In this document: in pieces, positions 22,746 through 35,600 of the stretch
How positions within the stretch are numbered: position 1 is the first letter of the stretch
Layout of the letters: each line of letters begins with the position of its first letter
From: Stramonita haemastoma
Taxonomy: Eukaryota; Mollusca; Gastropoda; Neogastropoda; Muricidae
Assembly: GCA_030674155.1 (NCBI GenBank)
Contig: CM060342.1
Span: 4,542,161 to 4,606,160, forward strand
Length of the DNA stretch: 64,000 bases
Direction of reading: 5' to 3'
Made by a program: the position numbers and the translations under genes
Notes under the pieces: model-generated
Told to the model about the DNA's origin: nothing
The model's database searches: none
The model's input: only the letters and a program-made list of their open reading frames with translations

Positions 22746-24399
22746 CCCTGTTGTCAGTTCTGATTCTGAAAATGTGGGAGTTTTGATGTAGTACAGAAAA
22801 ATGTGTTTTCTGGTGTTCTAGTACTAAAAGGCTTTCTGTAACAGCATAGTTTAGTAAATTGTGTTTTGTAGAGTGGTTGTAAAGTATGATGATGCGTTCT
22901 GATGTTTTAACAGGTAAAATAGCTTTTGAACAGTAAATCATGTTTTATGATATTTCAAGTACAGTGAACTGAGTTTGTTATAGCATAGTAAACTGTGTGT
23001 TTGTCTTTAGTATAGCAAAATGTGTTTTATGGTGTTATAGTAGAGACTATGTCTTTGTTGTTGTTGTTGCTGTTATGATACAGTAAAATGTGTAAGTTTT
23101 GTATGGTTAAAGAACCGTTAATGTTTGAAATGTACAGTCAAATGTGTCTTGTGGTGTTGTGATACAGAAAATGTCTTTTTGTGTTAATAGTACTGTAAAA
23201 TGTAGAATGCCTCTGACAGTGTTATCATACAGTTATGAGTTATGAAACAGTGAAATGTGTGTGTTTTCTGGACTTCTGATTTTGAAAAAAGTCAGTGCAA
23301 TATGTTTGTACAGTCAACCGTTGGTTTCTAGTGTTAACAGCATAGCAAAAAAATGTGATTTGGGGAGTTGGAAGTCTTTTCTATGCTGTTGTGATACAAT
23401 AAAATATGAAGGGTGTTTTGGGTGTAGTTTAGAAAAATGTGCGTGTTTTGGTGTTATAGTAGACGCAATGAATTTTGTGATGTTACAAGTTCGTGAAATG
23501 TTTTTTTCATTTCCTTTTTTGTGTTCATTTTGTGATGTTTTAGTAGAAGAAATCTCACTTTTAAGCTGTTGTGTCTTCTGTATTTTAGGTTATAGTAGAA
23601 CAAAATGTGTAATCTGTATATTTATTTTAAAAAAATATATATAAAAAAAGGTTATCATTTGAGATGATGAAATTGTGAAATTATAGTAGTCTTAGTGTAA
23701 AAAGTGTTTCGTAATGTTATACATTAGTGAAATGTCTGTTTTGTGCTGTTATATTTATAGTGAATTGTGGGGACTTTTTGCGTTATAGGCTATCTGAGAC
23801 GTTAAGCTATGTATTAAGTCTTGTGTTTTTTCGGTTATAGTAGAACAAAATGTGCATTTTGATTATTTTTTTTTAAATATAGGTTATCATTTGAAATGAT
23901 GAAATTGTGAAATTATAGTAATCTGAAAGTAAACATGTGTTTCGTAGTGTTATACGCTATGAAATGTCTGTTTTGTGCTGTTATATATATAGTGAAATGT
24001 GAGGGGGGGTTGCGTTATAGTCTAGAAAAACGTTCAGAAAAGGGAGTAGGAAAACTGTGTTTTTTGTGTTATTGAACAAAAAAATGTTCTTTTATAAGGT
24101 TAAAGTCCCGGTAAATGTGTTAAATGTACTTTGAAATGTGTCTTTTGTGCTGTTATTATACAGTAAAATGTGGAGTGCTTTTTGGTCATAGTAAAGGAAA
24201 ATGTGTTTTCTGTTGCTGCAGTGTTTTTCGGCTTTGAGAGTAGAATGTTTTTTGTTGTGTTATCATAGATATCTCTTAAAAAGCATTGAAATGTGTTGGG
24301 TTTTTTTGCAATTATGATTTTTTAAAAATATGATCGTATCACACGAAATGATGAAATTATGAAATTATAGTAGTCTTACGGTAAAAATGTGTTTCGTAG

Positions 24400-24895
24400 T
24401 GTTATACAACAGTGAAATGTCTGTTTTGTGCTGTTATAGTTCTAGTGATATGTGAGGGGTTTTGCGTTATATGCTAGAAAAACGTTCAGAAAAGTGATTA
24501 GGACAACTGTATTTGTGTGAAATTGTGAAATCATAGTAGTCTTACGGTAAAAATGTGTTTCGTAGTGATATACAACAGTGAAATGTTTGTTTTGTGCTGT
24601 TATAGTTCTAGTGAATGTGAGGGGTTTTTGCGTTATATGCTAGAAAAACGTTCAGAAAAGTGATTAGGAAAACTGTATTTGTGTGAAATTGTGAAATTAT
24701 AGTAGTCAAAGTACAAATGTGTTTCGTAGTGTTATACAACAGTGAAATGTCTGTTTTGTGCTGTTATAGTTCTAGTGATATGTGAGGGGTTTTGCGTTGT
24801 ATGCTAGAAAAACGTTCAGAAAAGTAATTAGGAAAACTGTATTTGTGTGAAATTGTGAAATTATAGTAGTCAAAGTAAAAATGTGTTTTAAGTGT
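24400..24895. repeat. 165-bp tandem subrepeat, three copies
   Basis: GTTCTAGTGA landmarks fall at 24,439, 24,605 and 24,769 (spacings 166 and 164). Confidence 0.88.
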
Positions 24896-26945
24896 AAAAT
24901 AGTAAATGTCTGTTTGTGCTGTTATATTTCTGCTGAATTGTGAGGTCTTTTTGCATTATAGGCTAGAAAAACGTTCGGAAAGGTGTTTAGGAAATCTGTG
25001 TGTTTCGTTTTATAGAACTTGAAAATTTTTTCCTTAATAACGATAAAGTATTGTGTTAAATGTGTTAAATGTACTTTCAAATGTGTCTTTTGTGCTGTTA
25101 TGATACAGTAAAATGTGGTGTGGTTTTTGGTCATAGTATAGCAAAATGTGTCTTTTGTGGTCATAAACCAGAAAATGTTTTTGTTGCTGCAGTACAGTAA
25201 AATGCGTTTTTTTAATTTTGAGAGTACAATGTGTTTTGTAGTGTTGACATAGTTATGTGTTTCAAAACAGTGTAATGTGTGTTTTTTTTGCGATTATGTT
25301 TTTTTTTTTTTTTTTAATGTACGTTCTTTTCACACGGATTGATAAAATTGTGAAATTATAGTAGTATTACGGTAAAAATGTGTTTCGTAGCGTTATACAA
25401 CAGTCTGTTTTGTGCTATTGTATTTCAAGTAAAACGTAAAGGTGTTTTGCCTTTTAGGCTAGAAAAAACGTTCAGAAAAGTGTTTAGGAAAACTGCTTTT
25501 TGGAACAGAAAAATGTTCTTTTGTAAGGTTAAAGTACCGTTAGATGTGTTAAATGTACTTTCAAATGTGGCTTTTGTGCTGTTATGTGGTGTAGTTTTTA
25601 GTCAAAATACATCAAAATGAGTCTTTTGTGGTTATAATACAGAAAATGTTTTGTGTTGCTGTAGTACAGTAAAACGCGTTTTTCGTGTAACAGTAGAATG
25701 TTTTTTGTGGTGTTATTATAGTTACAAAACAGTGTAATGTGTTGTTTTTTTACTAGTATGATTTTTTTTTAAAATGTAGATTATCATTTCAAATGATGAA
25801 ATTGTGAAATTATAATAGTTTCAAAGTAAAAGTGCGTTTCGTAGTGTTATACATTAGTAAAATGTCGGTTTTGTGCTGTTATTCTTATGGTGTATTTTGA
25901 CGTCCTTTTGCGTTATAGTATAGAAAAACGTTCAGTAAAGTGTTTAGGAAATCTTTGTTTTTCGTATTATAGAACAGAAAAATGTCTTTTTTAATAAGGT
26001 TAAAGTACCGGTAAATGTGTGAAATGTACTTTCAAATGTGTCTTTTGTGCTGTTATGATACAGTAAAATGTGGTGTTGTTTTTGGTCATAAGTACAGGAA
26101 AATGTGTCTTTTGTTGTCATAAACCAGAAAATGTTTTGTGTTGCTGCAGTACAGTAAAATGCGTTTATTAGTTTTGAGAGCAGAATAGCTCTTATAGTGT
26201 TATCATAGTTATGTGTTACAAAACAATCAAAAGTGTGGGGTTTTTTAATTACAATTATGATTTAAAAATAAAAGATAGGTTAGCATTTGAAATGATGAAC
26301 CTTTGAAATCATAGAGTCTTGAGGTAAAAATGTGTTTTGTAGTGTTCTGCAACAGTGAAATGCGTGTTTTGTGCTGTTATATCTATAGTGAAATGTGAGG
26401 CTGTTTTGTGTTAGAGACTAGAAAAACGTTCAGAAAAGTGTTTAGGAAAACTGGGTTTTTTTTGTTATAGAACAGAAAAATGTTCTTTTATAAGGTTAAA
26501 GTATCGGAAATGTGTTAAATGAAATGTCTTTTTTTGCTGTTATTATACAGTAAAATGTGGTATGGCTACTGGTCATAGTACAGCAAATATTTGTCTTTTG
26601 TGGTCATAAACCAGAAAATGTTTTGTGTTCCTTCGTTAAATATGGCAAAAGTACTTTAAAGTGTGTCTTTTGTGCTGTTATGATACATTAAAATGTGTTT
26701 TGAATTTTGGTCAAAGTACAGCAAATATTTGTCTTTTGTGTTCATCAACCAGAAAATGTTATGTGTTGCTGCAGTACAGTAAAATGTGATTTTTAGTTTT
26801 GAGAGTAGAATATTTTTTGTCGTGTTAACATAGTTATGTGTTACAAAACAGTGAAATGTGTGTTTTTTGTAATTATGATTTTTCTTTTAATGTAGCTTCT
26901 TATCACACGGATTGATGAAATTGTAAAATTATAGTAGTATTACGG

Positions 26946-28530
26946 AAAATCTGATCCACCTTTTCCAGGACGGGTCCAAAATCGAAACCAACTTTTCCTA
27001 GTCAGGTCCAAAATTCATTCTAACCATCTATTCTCATCGTCGAAAATCCACCTTTTATTGGTTGTGTTAAAAGTCCAACCCACCTTTCCAAAAATGCAAG
27101 CCACCTCTTGGTACTTTTTGTCTAAAATCAAACCCACTATTTCTTGGTCAGATCCAAATCCAACCTCATTTTGTGTTCCTGGTCAGTTCAAAAATACAAC
27201 CCACCTTTTCCTAATCAGGTACAAAAACTGATCCAACCTTTTCCTGGTCAGATCCAAAATCAAACCCAACATTTCCTGGTCAAGTCCAAAATGGAACCCA
27301 CCAGGCTATGGTCAGGTCCTAAATATAACCCACCATTTCCTGGTAAGGTCCAAAATCCAACTCACCATGTCCCAGTCAGGTCAAAAATCCAACCCAACAG
27401 TCCATGGTCAGGTTTAAAAATCTGATCCACCTTTTGCCGGTCAGGTCAAAAATCCAACCCACCATTTCCTGGTCAAGTCCAAAATGCAAACAACAATTTC
27501 CTGGTCAGGTCCAAAATCCGATCCACCTTTTTCTGGTCAGGTCCCAAATCCAACCCACCATTTCCTGGTAAGGTCCAAAATCTATGCACCTTTGCTCGTT
27601 GGGTCCAAAATCCAATCCATGTTTTCCTGGTCAGATCCAAAAATTAGCTGTACACACCTTTTCTTATCGTCTAAATTCGACCTTTCATTGGTTGGGTTAA
27701 AAATCAAACCCATCTTTTCCTGATCCCTTCCAAAATGCAACCAACCTCTTCGTACTTTTGTCTCAAAACGAACCCACTGTTGCATGGTTACGTCCAAACC
27801 CAACCTCATTTTGTGTTTTTAGTACAGACCCACATATTCCTGTTCAGGTCCAAAGTTGAACCCACCTTTTCCTGATCAGGTCAAAAATCAAACCACCAGT
27901 TCCTGGTCAGGTCCAAAATCTGATCCACCTATTTCCTTGTCAGGTCCAAAATCTGAACCACCAGTTCCTGGTCAGATCCAAAATCTGACCCACCTGTTTC
28001 CTTGTCAGGTCCAAAATCTGAACCACTTTTCCTAGTCAGGTCCAAAATTCAACCCACCATTTCCTGGTGAGGTCCAAAATCTGATTCTTGGAGGGTCCAA
28101 AATCCAATCCACCTTTTCCTGGTCAGGTCCAAATCGAACCTCATTTTGTGTTTGTAATACAGACCCACATATCCCTGGTCAGGTCAAAATGCGACCCACC
28201 TTTTCCTGGTCAGTCCAAAATCAGATCCACCATTTCCTGGTCAGGTCCAAAAATGCAACCTACCATTCCATGGTCAATTTCAAAAAAATCCACCTATTCA
28301 TGGTCGTCAACAGGTCCAAACCAGGTCCCAAAAAACAACCCACCATTCATGGTTAGGTCCAAATCTGATCCACCTTTTCCTGGTTAGTCCAAAATCCAAC
28401 CCACCATTCCTGTCAGGTCCAAAATCTGATCCACCTTCTCCTGGTCAGGTCCAAAGTCTGATCCATATTTTCCTGGTCAGGTCCAAAAACCAATCCACCC
28501 TTTCCTTATGTTCAAAATCCAACGCACCAT
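26946..28530. repeat. Minisatellite M block 3
   Basis: This block has the same junction and 32-bp unit. From about 28.2 kb onward, scattered single-base losses (for example within CCTGGTCAGG) disturb the period compared with blocks 2 and 6. That suggests lower consensus quality. Confidence 0.9.
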
Positions 28531-31500
28531 TCAGTAAAATTTGGTGTTTTTTTTTTATGTAGTTGTAAAGTTTAAACGATTTTGTAATCCCTTTAAAATA
28601 TGGTGAAATATGTGTTTCCCCGTTGTTTCTTTTTACAATAAATTACCTGAATGGTATTACATATTATAGTAAAAATGTTTTTGTGTTTAGTAGAGTAAAC
28701 AGTGTTTTGAAATAGAGTATTGTAAAATGTGTTTTGTAGTGTTTTAATGTGTGTTTTGTGCTGTTATGATGGAGTAAAATGTGTGTTTTTTCAAAGGTTA
28801 GTTGAGTACAGTTCTGATTCTGAAAATGAGGGAGTTTGAAAACTGTGTTTTCTGGTGTTCTAATACTAAAACGCTTTCTGTAATAGCATAGGTGTTTTTG
28901 TAGAGTGGTTGTAAAGTATGGATGCGCTTTGTTGTCTTAAACGGAAAATATGTTTGTACAGTAAAGAATGTTTTGTTGTTTCCTAGAACAGTGAAGAGTT
29001 TTATTAAAGCATAGTAAACAGTGTGTTTGTAGTAAAGCAAAATGTATTTAATTAATGGTGTTTAACAGTATTGTTACATTCGAGAAAATTTCTTTTGTGC
29101 TGTTGTAGTACAGTAAAATGTTTTTGTAGTGTGATGGGAAAGTAATTGGGTTTTTGTAGTGTATACAGTAATGTACTGGACTGTAAAATCTGCAGTTTTT
29201 TTGAAGTTGCGATTCCAGAAATGTGAAATTAATAGTAGTACAGCAAGATGTACGCTGGTTTAGGTGTCGGAAATATACATGAGAAATGCTAAACGCTCTA
29301 CACAGGGGTTTTTGTCTGCATCTGGGATAAATACATGTTGTAACAAAGAATTGTTTGGCTGCCATTCTGCACACAGATTCATTTCCTTCATTGATCTTCG
29401 TGATTATGTAATGATATGTTAACTGCAGAAAGTTATATATCTGTAGCAATGCACTATTCTTGTATAGTTCATGACTATGTAACAAAGGATTCTGCATCCA
29501 GATTATTCCCCCTGTTGTGCAGTTCTGATTCTGAAAATGTGGAGTTTTGATGTAGTACAGAAAAATGTGTTTTCTGGTGTTCTAGTACTAAAAGGCTTTC
29601 TTAACAGCATAGTTTAGTAAAATGTGTTTTGTAGAGTGGTTGTAAAGTATGATGATGCGTTCTGATGTTTTAACAGGTAAAATAGCTTTTGAACAGTAAA
29701 CCCATGTTTTATGATATTTCACGTACAGTGAACTGAGTTTGTTATAGCATAGTAAACTGGGGTGTTTGTGTTTATGTTTTGTTGCTGTTATGATACAGTA
29801 AAATTGTAAGTTTTGCATGGTTAAAGAACCGTTAATGTTTGAAATGTACAGTCAAATGTGTCTTGTGGTGTTGTGATTACAGAAAATGTCTTTTTGTGTT
29901 AATAGTACTGTAAAATGTAAGAATGCTTCTGACAGTGTTATCATACAGTTATGAGTTATGAAACAGTGAAATGTGTGTGTTTTCTGGACTTCTGATTTTG
30001 AAAAAAGTCAGTGCAATATGTTTGTACAGTCAACCGTTGGTTTCTAGTGTTAACAGCATAGCAAAAAAATGTGATTTGGGGAGTTGGAAGTCTTTCTATG
30101 CTGTTGGATACAATAAAATATGAAGGGTGTTTTGGGTGTATTTTTAGAAAAATGTGCATGTTTTTGGTGTTATAGTAGACGCAATGAATTTTGTGATGTT
30201 ACAAGTTCGTGAAATGTTTTTTTCATTTCCTTTTTTGTGTTCATTTTGTGATGTTTTAGTAGAAGAAATCTCACTTTTAACTGTTGTGTCTTCTGTATTT
30301 AGGTTTAAGTAGAATAAAATGTTAATCTGTATATTTATTTTTAAAAAATATAATAAAAAAAAAGGTTATCATTTGAAATATAAATTGTGAAATATAGTAG
30401 TCTTAGTGTAAAAAGTGTTTCGTAATGTTATACATTAGTGAAATGCTGTTTTGTGCTGTTATATTTATAGTGAATTGTGGGGACTTTTTGCGTTATAGGC
30501 TATCTGAGACGTTAAGCTATGATTAAATCTTTGTTTTTTTCGGTTATAGTAAACAAAATGTGCATTTTGATTTTTTTTTTCTAAATATAGGTTTATCATT
30601 TGAAATGATGAAATTGTGAAATTATAGTAATCTGAAAGTAACATGTGTTTCGTAGTTTAAACCTATGAAATGTCTGTTTTGTGCTGTTATAAATAGTGAA
30701 ATGTGGGGGGGGGTTTTGCGTTTAAGTCTAAGAAAAACGTTCAGAAAAAGGGAGTAGGAAAACTGTGTTTTTTGTGTTATTGAACAAAAAAATGTTCTTT
30801 TATAAGGTTAAAGTCCCGGTAAATGTGTTAAATGTACTTTGAAATGTGTCTTTTGTGCTGTTATTATACAGTAAAATGTGGTGCTTTTGGTCATAGTAAA
30901 GGAAAATGTGTTTTCTGTTGCTGCAGTACAGTTAAATGTGTTTTCTGGCTTTGAGAGTAGAATGTTTTTTTGTTGTGTTATCATAGATATCTCTTAAAAA
31001 ACATTGAAATGTTGTGGGTTTTTTGCAATTATGATTTTTTTTAAATATGATCGTATCACACGAAATGATGAAATTATGAAATTATAGTAGTCTTACGGTA
31101 AAAATGTGTTTTCGTAGTGTTATACAACAGTGAAATGTCTGTTTTGTGCTCTTATAGTTCTAGTGATATGTGAGGGGTTTTGCGTTATATGCTAGAAAAA
31201 CGTTCAGAAAAGTGATTAGGACAACTGTATTGTGTGAAATTGTGAAATTATAGTAGTCTTACCGTAAAATGTGTTTCGTAGTGATATACAAACAGTGAAA
31301 TGTCTGTTTTGTGCTGTTATAGTTCTAGTGATATGTGAGGGGGTTTTGCGTTATATGCTAGAAAAACGTTCAGAAAAGTGATTAGGAAAACTGTATTTGT
31401 GTGAAATTGTGAAATTATAGTAGTCAATGTACAAATGTGTTTCGTAGTGTTATACAACAGTGAAATGTCTCTTTTGTGCTGTTATAGTTCTAGTGATATG

Positions 31501-32340
31501 TAAGAGTTTTTGCGTTATATGCTAGAAAAACGTTCAGAAAAATGATTAGGAAAACTGTATTTGGTGTGAAATTGTGAAATATATGTAGTCAAAGTACAAA
31601 ATGTGTTTTCGTAGTGTTATAACAACAGTGAAATGTCTGTTTTGTGCTGTTATATTCTAGTGATATGTGAGGGGTTTTTGCGTTGTATGTTAGAAAAACG
31701 TTCAGAAAAGTAATTAGGAAAACTGTATTTGTTTGAAATTGTGAAATTATAGTAGTCTTACGTAATAAATGTGTTTCTGTTATAGTTCTAGTGATATGTG
31801 AGGGAGGTTATCGTTATATGCTAGATAAACGTTCAGAAAAGTTTTAGGAAAAGCTTTTTTGGTGAAATTGTGAAATTATATTAGTGAAAGTAAAAATGTT
31901 TCGTAGTGTTATAAATGTCGTGTTACAGTAAAATGTACTTGTGTTTTAGTATAGTGAACACGGTTTTGTATCCCACAGTACAGTAAAGACATGTTTTGTA
32001 GAGTATTAGCACAATGGAATCTCTATTTTGATCTGTTTTAGTGGACTAAAATGTAAAATTTTCGAGCTATATTTTAAGAAATGGTTTTTTGGTGGAAAAT
32101 ATGTTTGTAGTACAGAAAATGTTTGTAGTGTTACATTAAAGTGGAATGTCTTTTGTATGACTGTGTTAAAATACAATATGGTATAGGACAGAGAAACATG
32201 TTTTGTATTGTTAGAAGTCAGGAAAATGTTGGTGGCTGCATAATGGTCTCTAATAGAATAAAATGTGTTTTGTTGTATTGTAATATGTAAAATGTGTTTT
32301 TGCTGTGTTATGTGGTTTATAGTTGAATAGGTTATGTTTT
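28531..32340. repeat. Satellite S block 3
   Basis: This is co-linear with block 2 to about 31.9 kb and then enters sequence shared with 59.8-60.3 kb. Many one-base indels relative to the other copies break the small frames found there. There is no gene. A copy of the non-satellite island (29,261-29,510) has lost its 65-codon frame through indels. Confidence 0.82.
31110..31800. repeat. 165-bp tandem subrepeat, five copies
   Basis: GTTCTAGTGATATG landmarks occur near 31,157, 31,322, 31,487, 31,653 and 31,785, the last unit being shorter. Five copies also occur in the 59-kb block, against three in the 18-, 24- and 52-kb blocks. Confidence 0.87.
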
Positions 32341-32609
32341 ATGGTGTTATATCTTATAACAATCATCATCATCATCATCATAAAATGGAGGCTTATATAG
32401 CGCGAATTCCAAAAAACATGGGCTCACCGCCCTGTACAATCAAATCGATTTCAGTATGTTTACATATGAACGTGAAAAATTTGCCTAGTATAAAAAAAAA
32501 TAATGAAAAATATATGCACATACAATACACAGCATATTACATTGCTAGAGAATAAAAGTAAAATAAGAGAAATGTCATCAAGAAAATGTGCAGTGCAGTA
32601 CAATGCATA
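32341..32609. repeat. (ATC)n plus dispersed GCTTATATAGCGC module
   Basis: A short (ATC)n run (about 32,362-32,381) is followed by GGAGGCTTATATAGCGCG and CATGGGCTCACCGC...TGTACAAT. This looks like the tail of a dispersed repeat common in marine invertebrates, but I cannot name it. The same module is at 60,317-60,566. The rest is AT-rich sequence without genes. Confidence 0.6.
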
Positions 32610-32651
32610 CCACACACACACCACACACACACAACACACACACACACACAC

Positions 32652-32701
<50 letters not shown>

Positions 32702-32722
32702 AACACACACACACACAAACAC

Positions 32723-32797
<75 letters not shown>

Positions 32798-32847
32798 ACA
32801 CACAAACACACACACACACACACACACACACAACACACACACACACA
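32610..32847. repeat. (CA)n microsatellite with AACA interruptions, left part
   Basis: About 240 bp of CA with scattered extra A residues end abruptly at a LINE 5' end. The tract resumes at 37,689. The unbroken homologous tract is at 60,567-60,738. Confidence 0.95.
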
Positions 32848-33187
32848 GGGGGTGAACTGCGTTCATCACTGAAGTCGGACGTGTTTCAGCATTGCTCTCT
32901 ATATTTGTTAATTAATTGTTAATTAACGCAAATAATATATAATTTTTCACCGTAATTTTTCACTACATAGTCTCGTCAAAGGTATGCCTTCATGCCCTCT
33001 GAGTTTCAGAGCAAAATGTGGAGGATTTCTGTGGACTTTTCTCTGTTTTTATGTACAAGCGAGCCAAGCGAGCAAAGGAGTATGCAGTGGAATGATTGAA
33101 CCAGTCAGCATGCGTTTGTCGTTTGCACAATGGTGATGCTTGTGGCCACGCTTCTGCAGGGATGTGGAAATGAACCCTTGGCCTAAG
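32848..33187 (+). other. 5' leader of the two-ORF LINE
   Basis: This is 340 bp of non-satellite sequence ahead of ORF1, starting GGGGGTGAACTGCG. No open frame of note is seen. A palindromic TTAATTAATTGTTAATTAA-like stretch lies near 32,909-32,927. It may include the element's internal promoter. Confidence 0.5.
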
Positions 33188-33988
33188 AATACCAAGCAGT
33201 CTCGTCTTAGCATGTCGGGCAGGAGTTTACCCACGAAACTTCAGGAGGGGGGAAAGATTCTGAAAAAGATTCTGAAAAAGACAAGCAGCAAACAGAGCCG
33301 ACTCTGACTTCACTGTTGGAAGCTCTGACTGGCATAAAGGAGGATTTTTCTGGCAGATTTGACTCCATCAACAATCGGCTAGACTCGCTCAGTGCCTCTG
33401 TTTCTGGAATCCGAGATGAAGTCAGCCAGCTGTCGCAGTCCGTGAATGATCTGAAAGAGGAAAACAAGCGCTGAAGCAGCAGAACAAAGAACTGTTGGAC
33501 AGGTTGGGGGAGTCGGAGAGGAAGTTGGATGATCTTGAAGGAAGATCAAAGAGGAATAATTTGATCTTCAATGGACTAAAGCGTCAAACACCACAGCCAG
33601 AAACATGGGATGACTGTGAAAAGCTGTGCAAGATGTCCTTCACAACCAGCTGAAAATTGAAGGAGACGGGAATTTGAACGCGTGCACCGCCTGGGCAACG
33701 ATCCGAACTCACCCATCATCGCATGCTTCTCAAAGTTCAAGGACAAGCAGCGTGTTCTGAAAGAGAAGAAGAAACTGAAGGACGGCAGTGCAGGGAAAAC
33801 CATCTTCATTGGGGAAGATTTCTCCAAGAGAGTTCGGGATGCTCGTCGCCTGCTGCTGCCCTTTCTGAAGAAGGCGAAATCGGAAAAGAAACACGCCTTT
33901 TCTGAGGTACGACTGTCTGGTGATTGACGGTAAGTCTTTTGTGTATGACGCAGCTACCCAGGGACTAAAAGAACGGCAGCAAAAATAA
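33188..33988 (+). pseudogene. LINE ORF1p-like RNA-binding protein, broken
   Basis: ORF1p binds element RNA and acts as a nucleic-acid chaperone. Reading across three or four frames, I see an acidic/basic start (repeated KDSE, about 33,255-33,285) and a heptad-rich coiled coil (about 33,310-33,470; IKEDFSGRFDSINNRLDSL, then VSQLSQSVNDLKEEN). Next come LDDLEGRSKRNNLIFNGL (about 33,526-33,580), VHRLGNDPNSPI and the basic C-terminal IGEDFSKRVRDARRLLLPF (about 33,808-33,864). The last frame ends near 33,988. Stops or frame changes occur near 33,472, 33,650, 33,673 and 33,905. This domain order matches L1-type ORF1 (transposase 22-like) proteins. Confidence 0.8.
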
Positions 33989-34147
33989 AGATCTGGCCGG
34001 CCCAAATTTCCTAGGAGAAAAGATTTCCAAAGAATCCTCTACCTCCCTTCCTTATACTGTGTCAAATGAAAAGACGGATGATACACATACACAGAAGACA
34101 AACACACACATGCAATATACACAGTCTTTTTTTTCAGATCATGAAGT

Positions 34148-34930
34148 TGGAATATTCAAGGTTTGAAAAGAAAATTGAATTGTTTGTCGTTTAAAACAGT
34201 TTTTGTCAAAAGTTTAAAATCTTTGCATTTTGGAAGTATGGTCATGTGGTAAAAGTGCAATTGAGAGTGCGTTCTCAGATTATACAGTATTTTTCTGTCC
34301 ACGTACTGAACGACTAAAAGGGGCGTGGCAGTGTGGTTCTAAGAGTAATTTCACAATACGTGGAAAGGGTATTGGACAAGGCAGAGGACTGGTTTTTTCT
34401 AAAAGTGAGTAAATGTGTTTTCAACTCTTTTTCTGACATTCTTGCATGTTTTGTTTATGTAGCTCCAGAACGCTCGGTAATATACAATGAAAACAATATG
34501 GCAGGATTTGAAATTCTAGAAAATTATATGACACAAATCATGAATATGTATCCTGATCTCCCATGGTTGTTATGTGGAGACTTCAATGCCCGCACTGGTA
34601 ATCTTTCTGATGTTTGACACAGAATATGGCGACACACATTCAACTATTGGATGATTTAAATGAATTGTCTGATAATACGACACTGGTTAGTCATAAATCG
34701 AAAGATGAAAGTGTGAACATTTTGGTAAAAAGTTATTGGAATTGTGTAAGGAATTTGACTTGGTTATTGTAAATGGCAGATCACAGAGTGATAAAGAAGG
34801 GGAAATAATTTGCGTTGCAAACAGCGGCAGGAGTATTGTTGACTACTTTATTTGTTCAAAGTATTGTTGACATGTTTGTTGCTAATAGATGTGAGTCAGA
34901 CCATTTTCCAATTGTCATTTCATTTCTTAT
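34148..34930 (+). pseudogene. LINE ORF2 endonuclease domain, broken
   Basis: The domain begins at WNIQGLKRKL (34,148-34,177), the first APE motif. It continues through an RG.G..F region near 34,330-34,400 and VYVAPERSVIYN (about 34,457-34,490). PWLLCGDFNARTG (about 34,561-34,600) is the conserved GDFNAR catalytic strand. The SDHFP motif (about 34,898-34,912) ends the domain. Multiple frames are used. It would make the first-strand nick at the target. Confidence 0.83.
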
Positions 34931-35600
34931 GGAGTCTAATGAAGAAATCTGTGAAGAAGAAATAGAATTAGAAGAAATGTCAAAATATGTATGGAAAGAT
35001 GACAGTGCCAGTTTATTTCAGAATAATCTCCTTGACTGTGTACAAGTTGTATTTGAAAAACTTCACTGCAGCTCTCTGTAGAAATATTGATGATGCATGC
35101 GAACTTTACATTTCTTTCATACAGAATGCGCAGAAAATATGAAACTCAGGCAGAAGAAAAGCTTTAAATTTCACTCTCAGCCACCTTGGTGGGAAAATGA
35201 CTGTGAAGAAAGTAAACAAGTTAAGTACAATCTACTGAAAAGTTTTAGATGCAACAAACTCTCAGGAAGACTTGGATGCTTTCCTACTTCAAAAGAAAAG
35301 TTTCAAATCCTTGTGTAAGAGGAAACAAGTTGAACATAACAACAAAATTTTGAAGGATCTGAAATGATTTATGCATGAGTAGGAACTCCAGAGCTTTTTG
35401 GCAAAAATTAAAAGCACTGACATCTTTGAAACCAAGCAGATCAAATGAAATATCACCACGCAAATGGTTTGAATTATTTCAAATCACTGTTCCTCCTCAA
35501 ATCAACACTCATAGATGATCCAGATTTTACTGCAGAAGTTGAAAATAGGATGACTATGCATGACCTCAATAATTGTGAAAATTGTGCTGATTCAGAGCTT
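34931..35600 (+). pseudogene. LINE ORF2 linker between endonuclease and RT
   Basis: An acidic helix-rich stretch (EEICEEEIELEEMSKY, about 34,939-34,990) leads into a variable region with PPWWENDCEESK (about 35,179-35,216). That resembles the W-containing linker of many LINE ORF2 proteins. Several stops occur. No catalytic motif is expected here. Confidence 0.7.

Larger units (their letters stand above)
21775..26945. repeat. Satellite S block 2
   Basis: This is 5.2 kb of satellite without genes, co-linear with block 1 but longer at its 3' side (about 26.0-26.9 kb). The longest frames (for example 129 codons from 23,255) start on the satellite core and are repeated verbatim near 51.2 kb. They have satellite composition and no domain. 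ATATCTATAGTG at 26,379-26,390 is the uninterrupted site of the 10-kb LINE. Confidence 0.85.

Noticed and set aside
23255..23644. 129-codon frame (repeated at 51,152-51,559)
   Set aside because: The sequence is satellite S. Identity between copies reflects block duplication, composition is Cys/Phe/Val-rich as expected for T/G-rich DNA, and no domain is seen.
32503..32922. His-Thr repeat protein frames (also 60.5-60.8 kb)
   Set aside because: These are translations of (CA)n in alternate frames.
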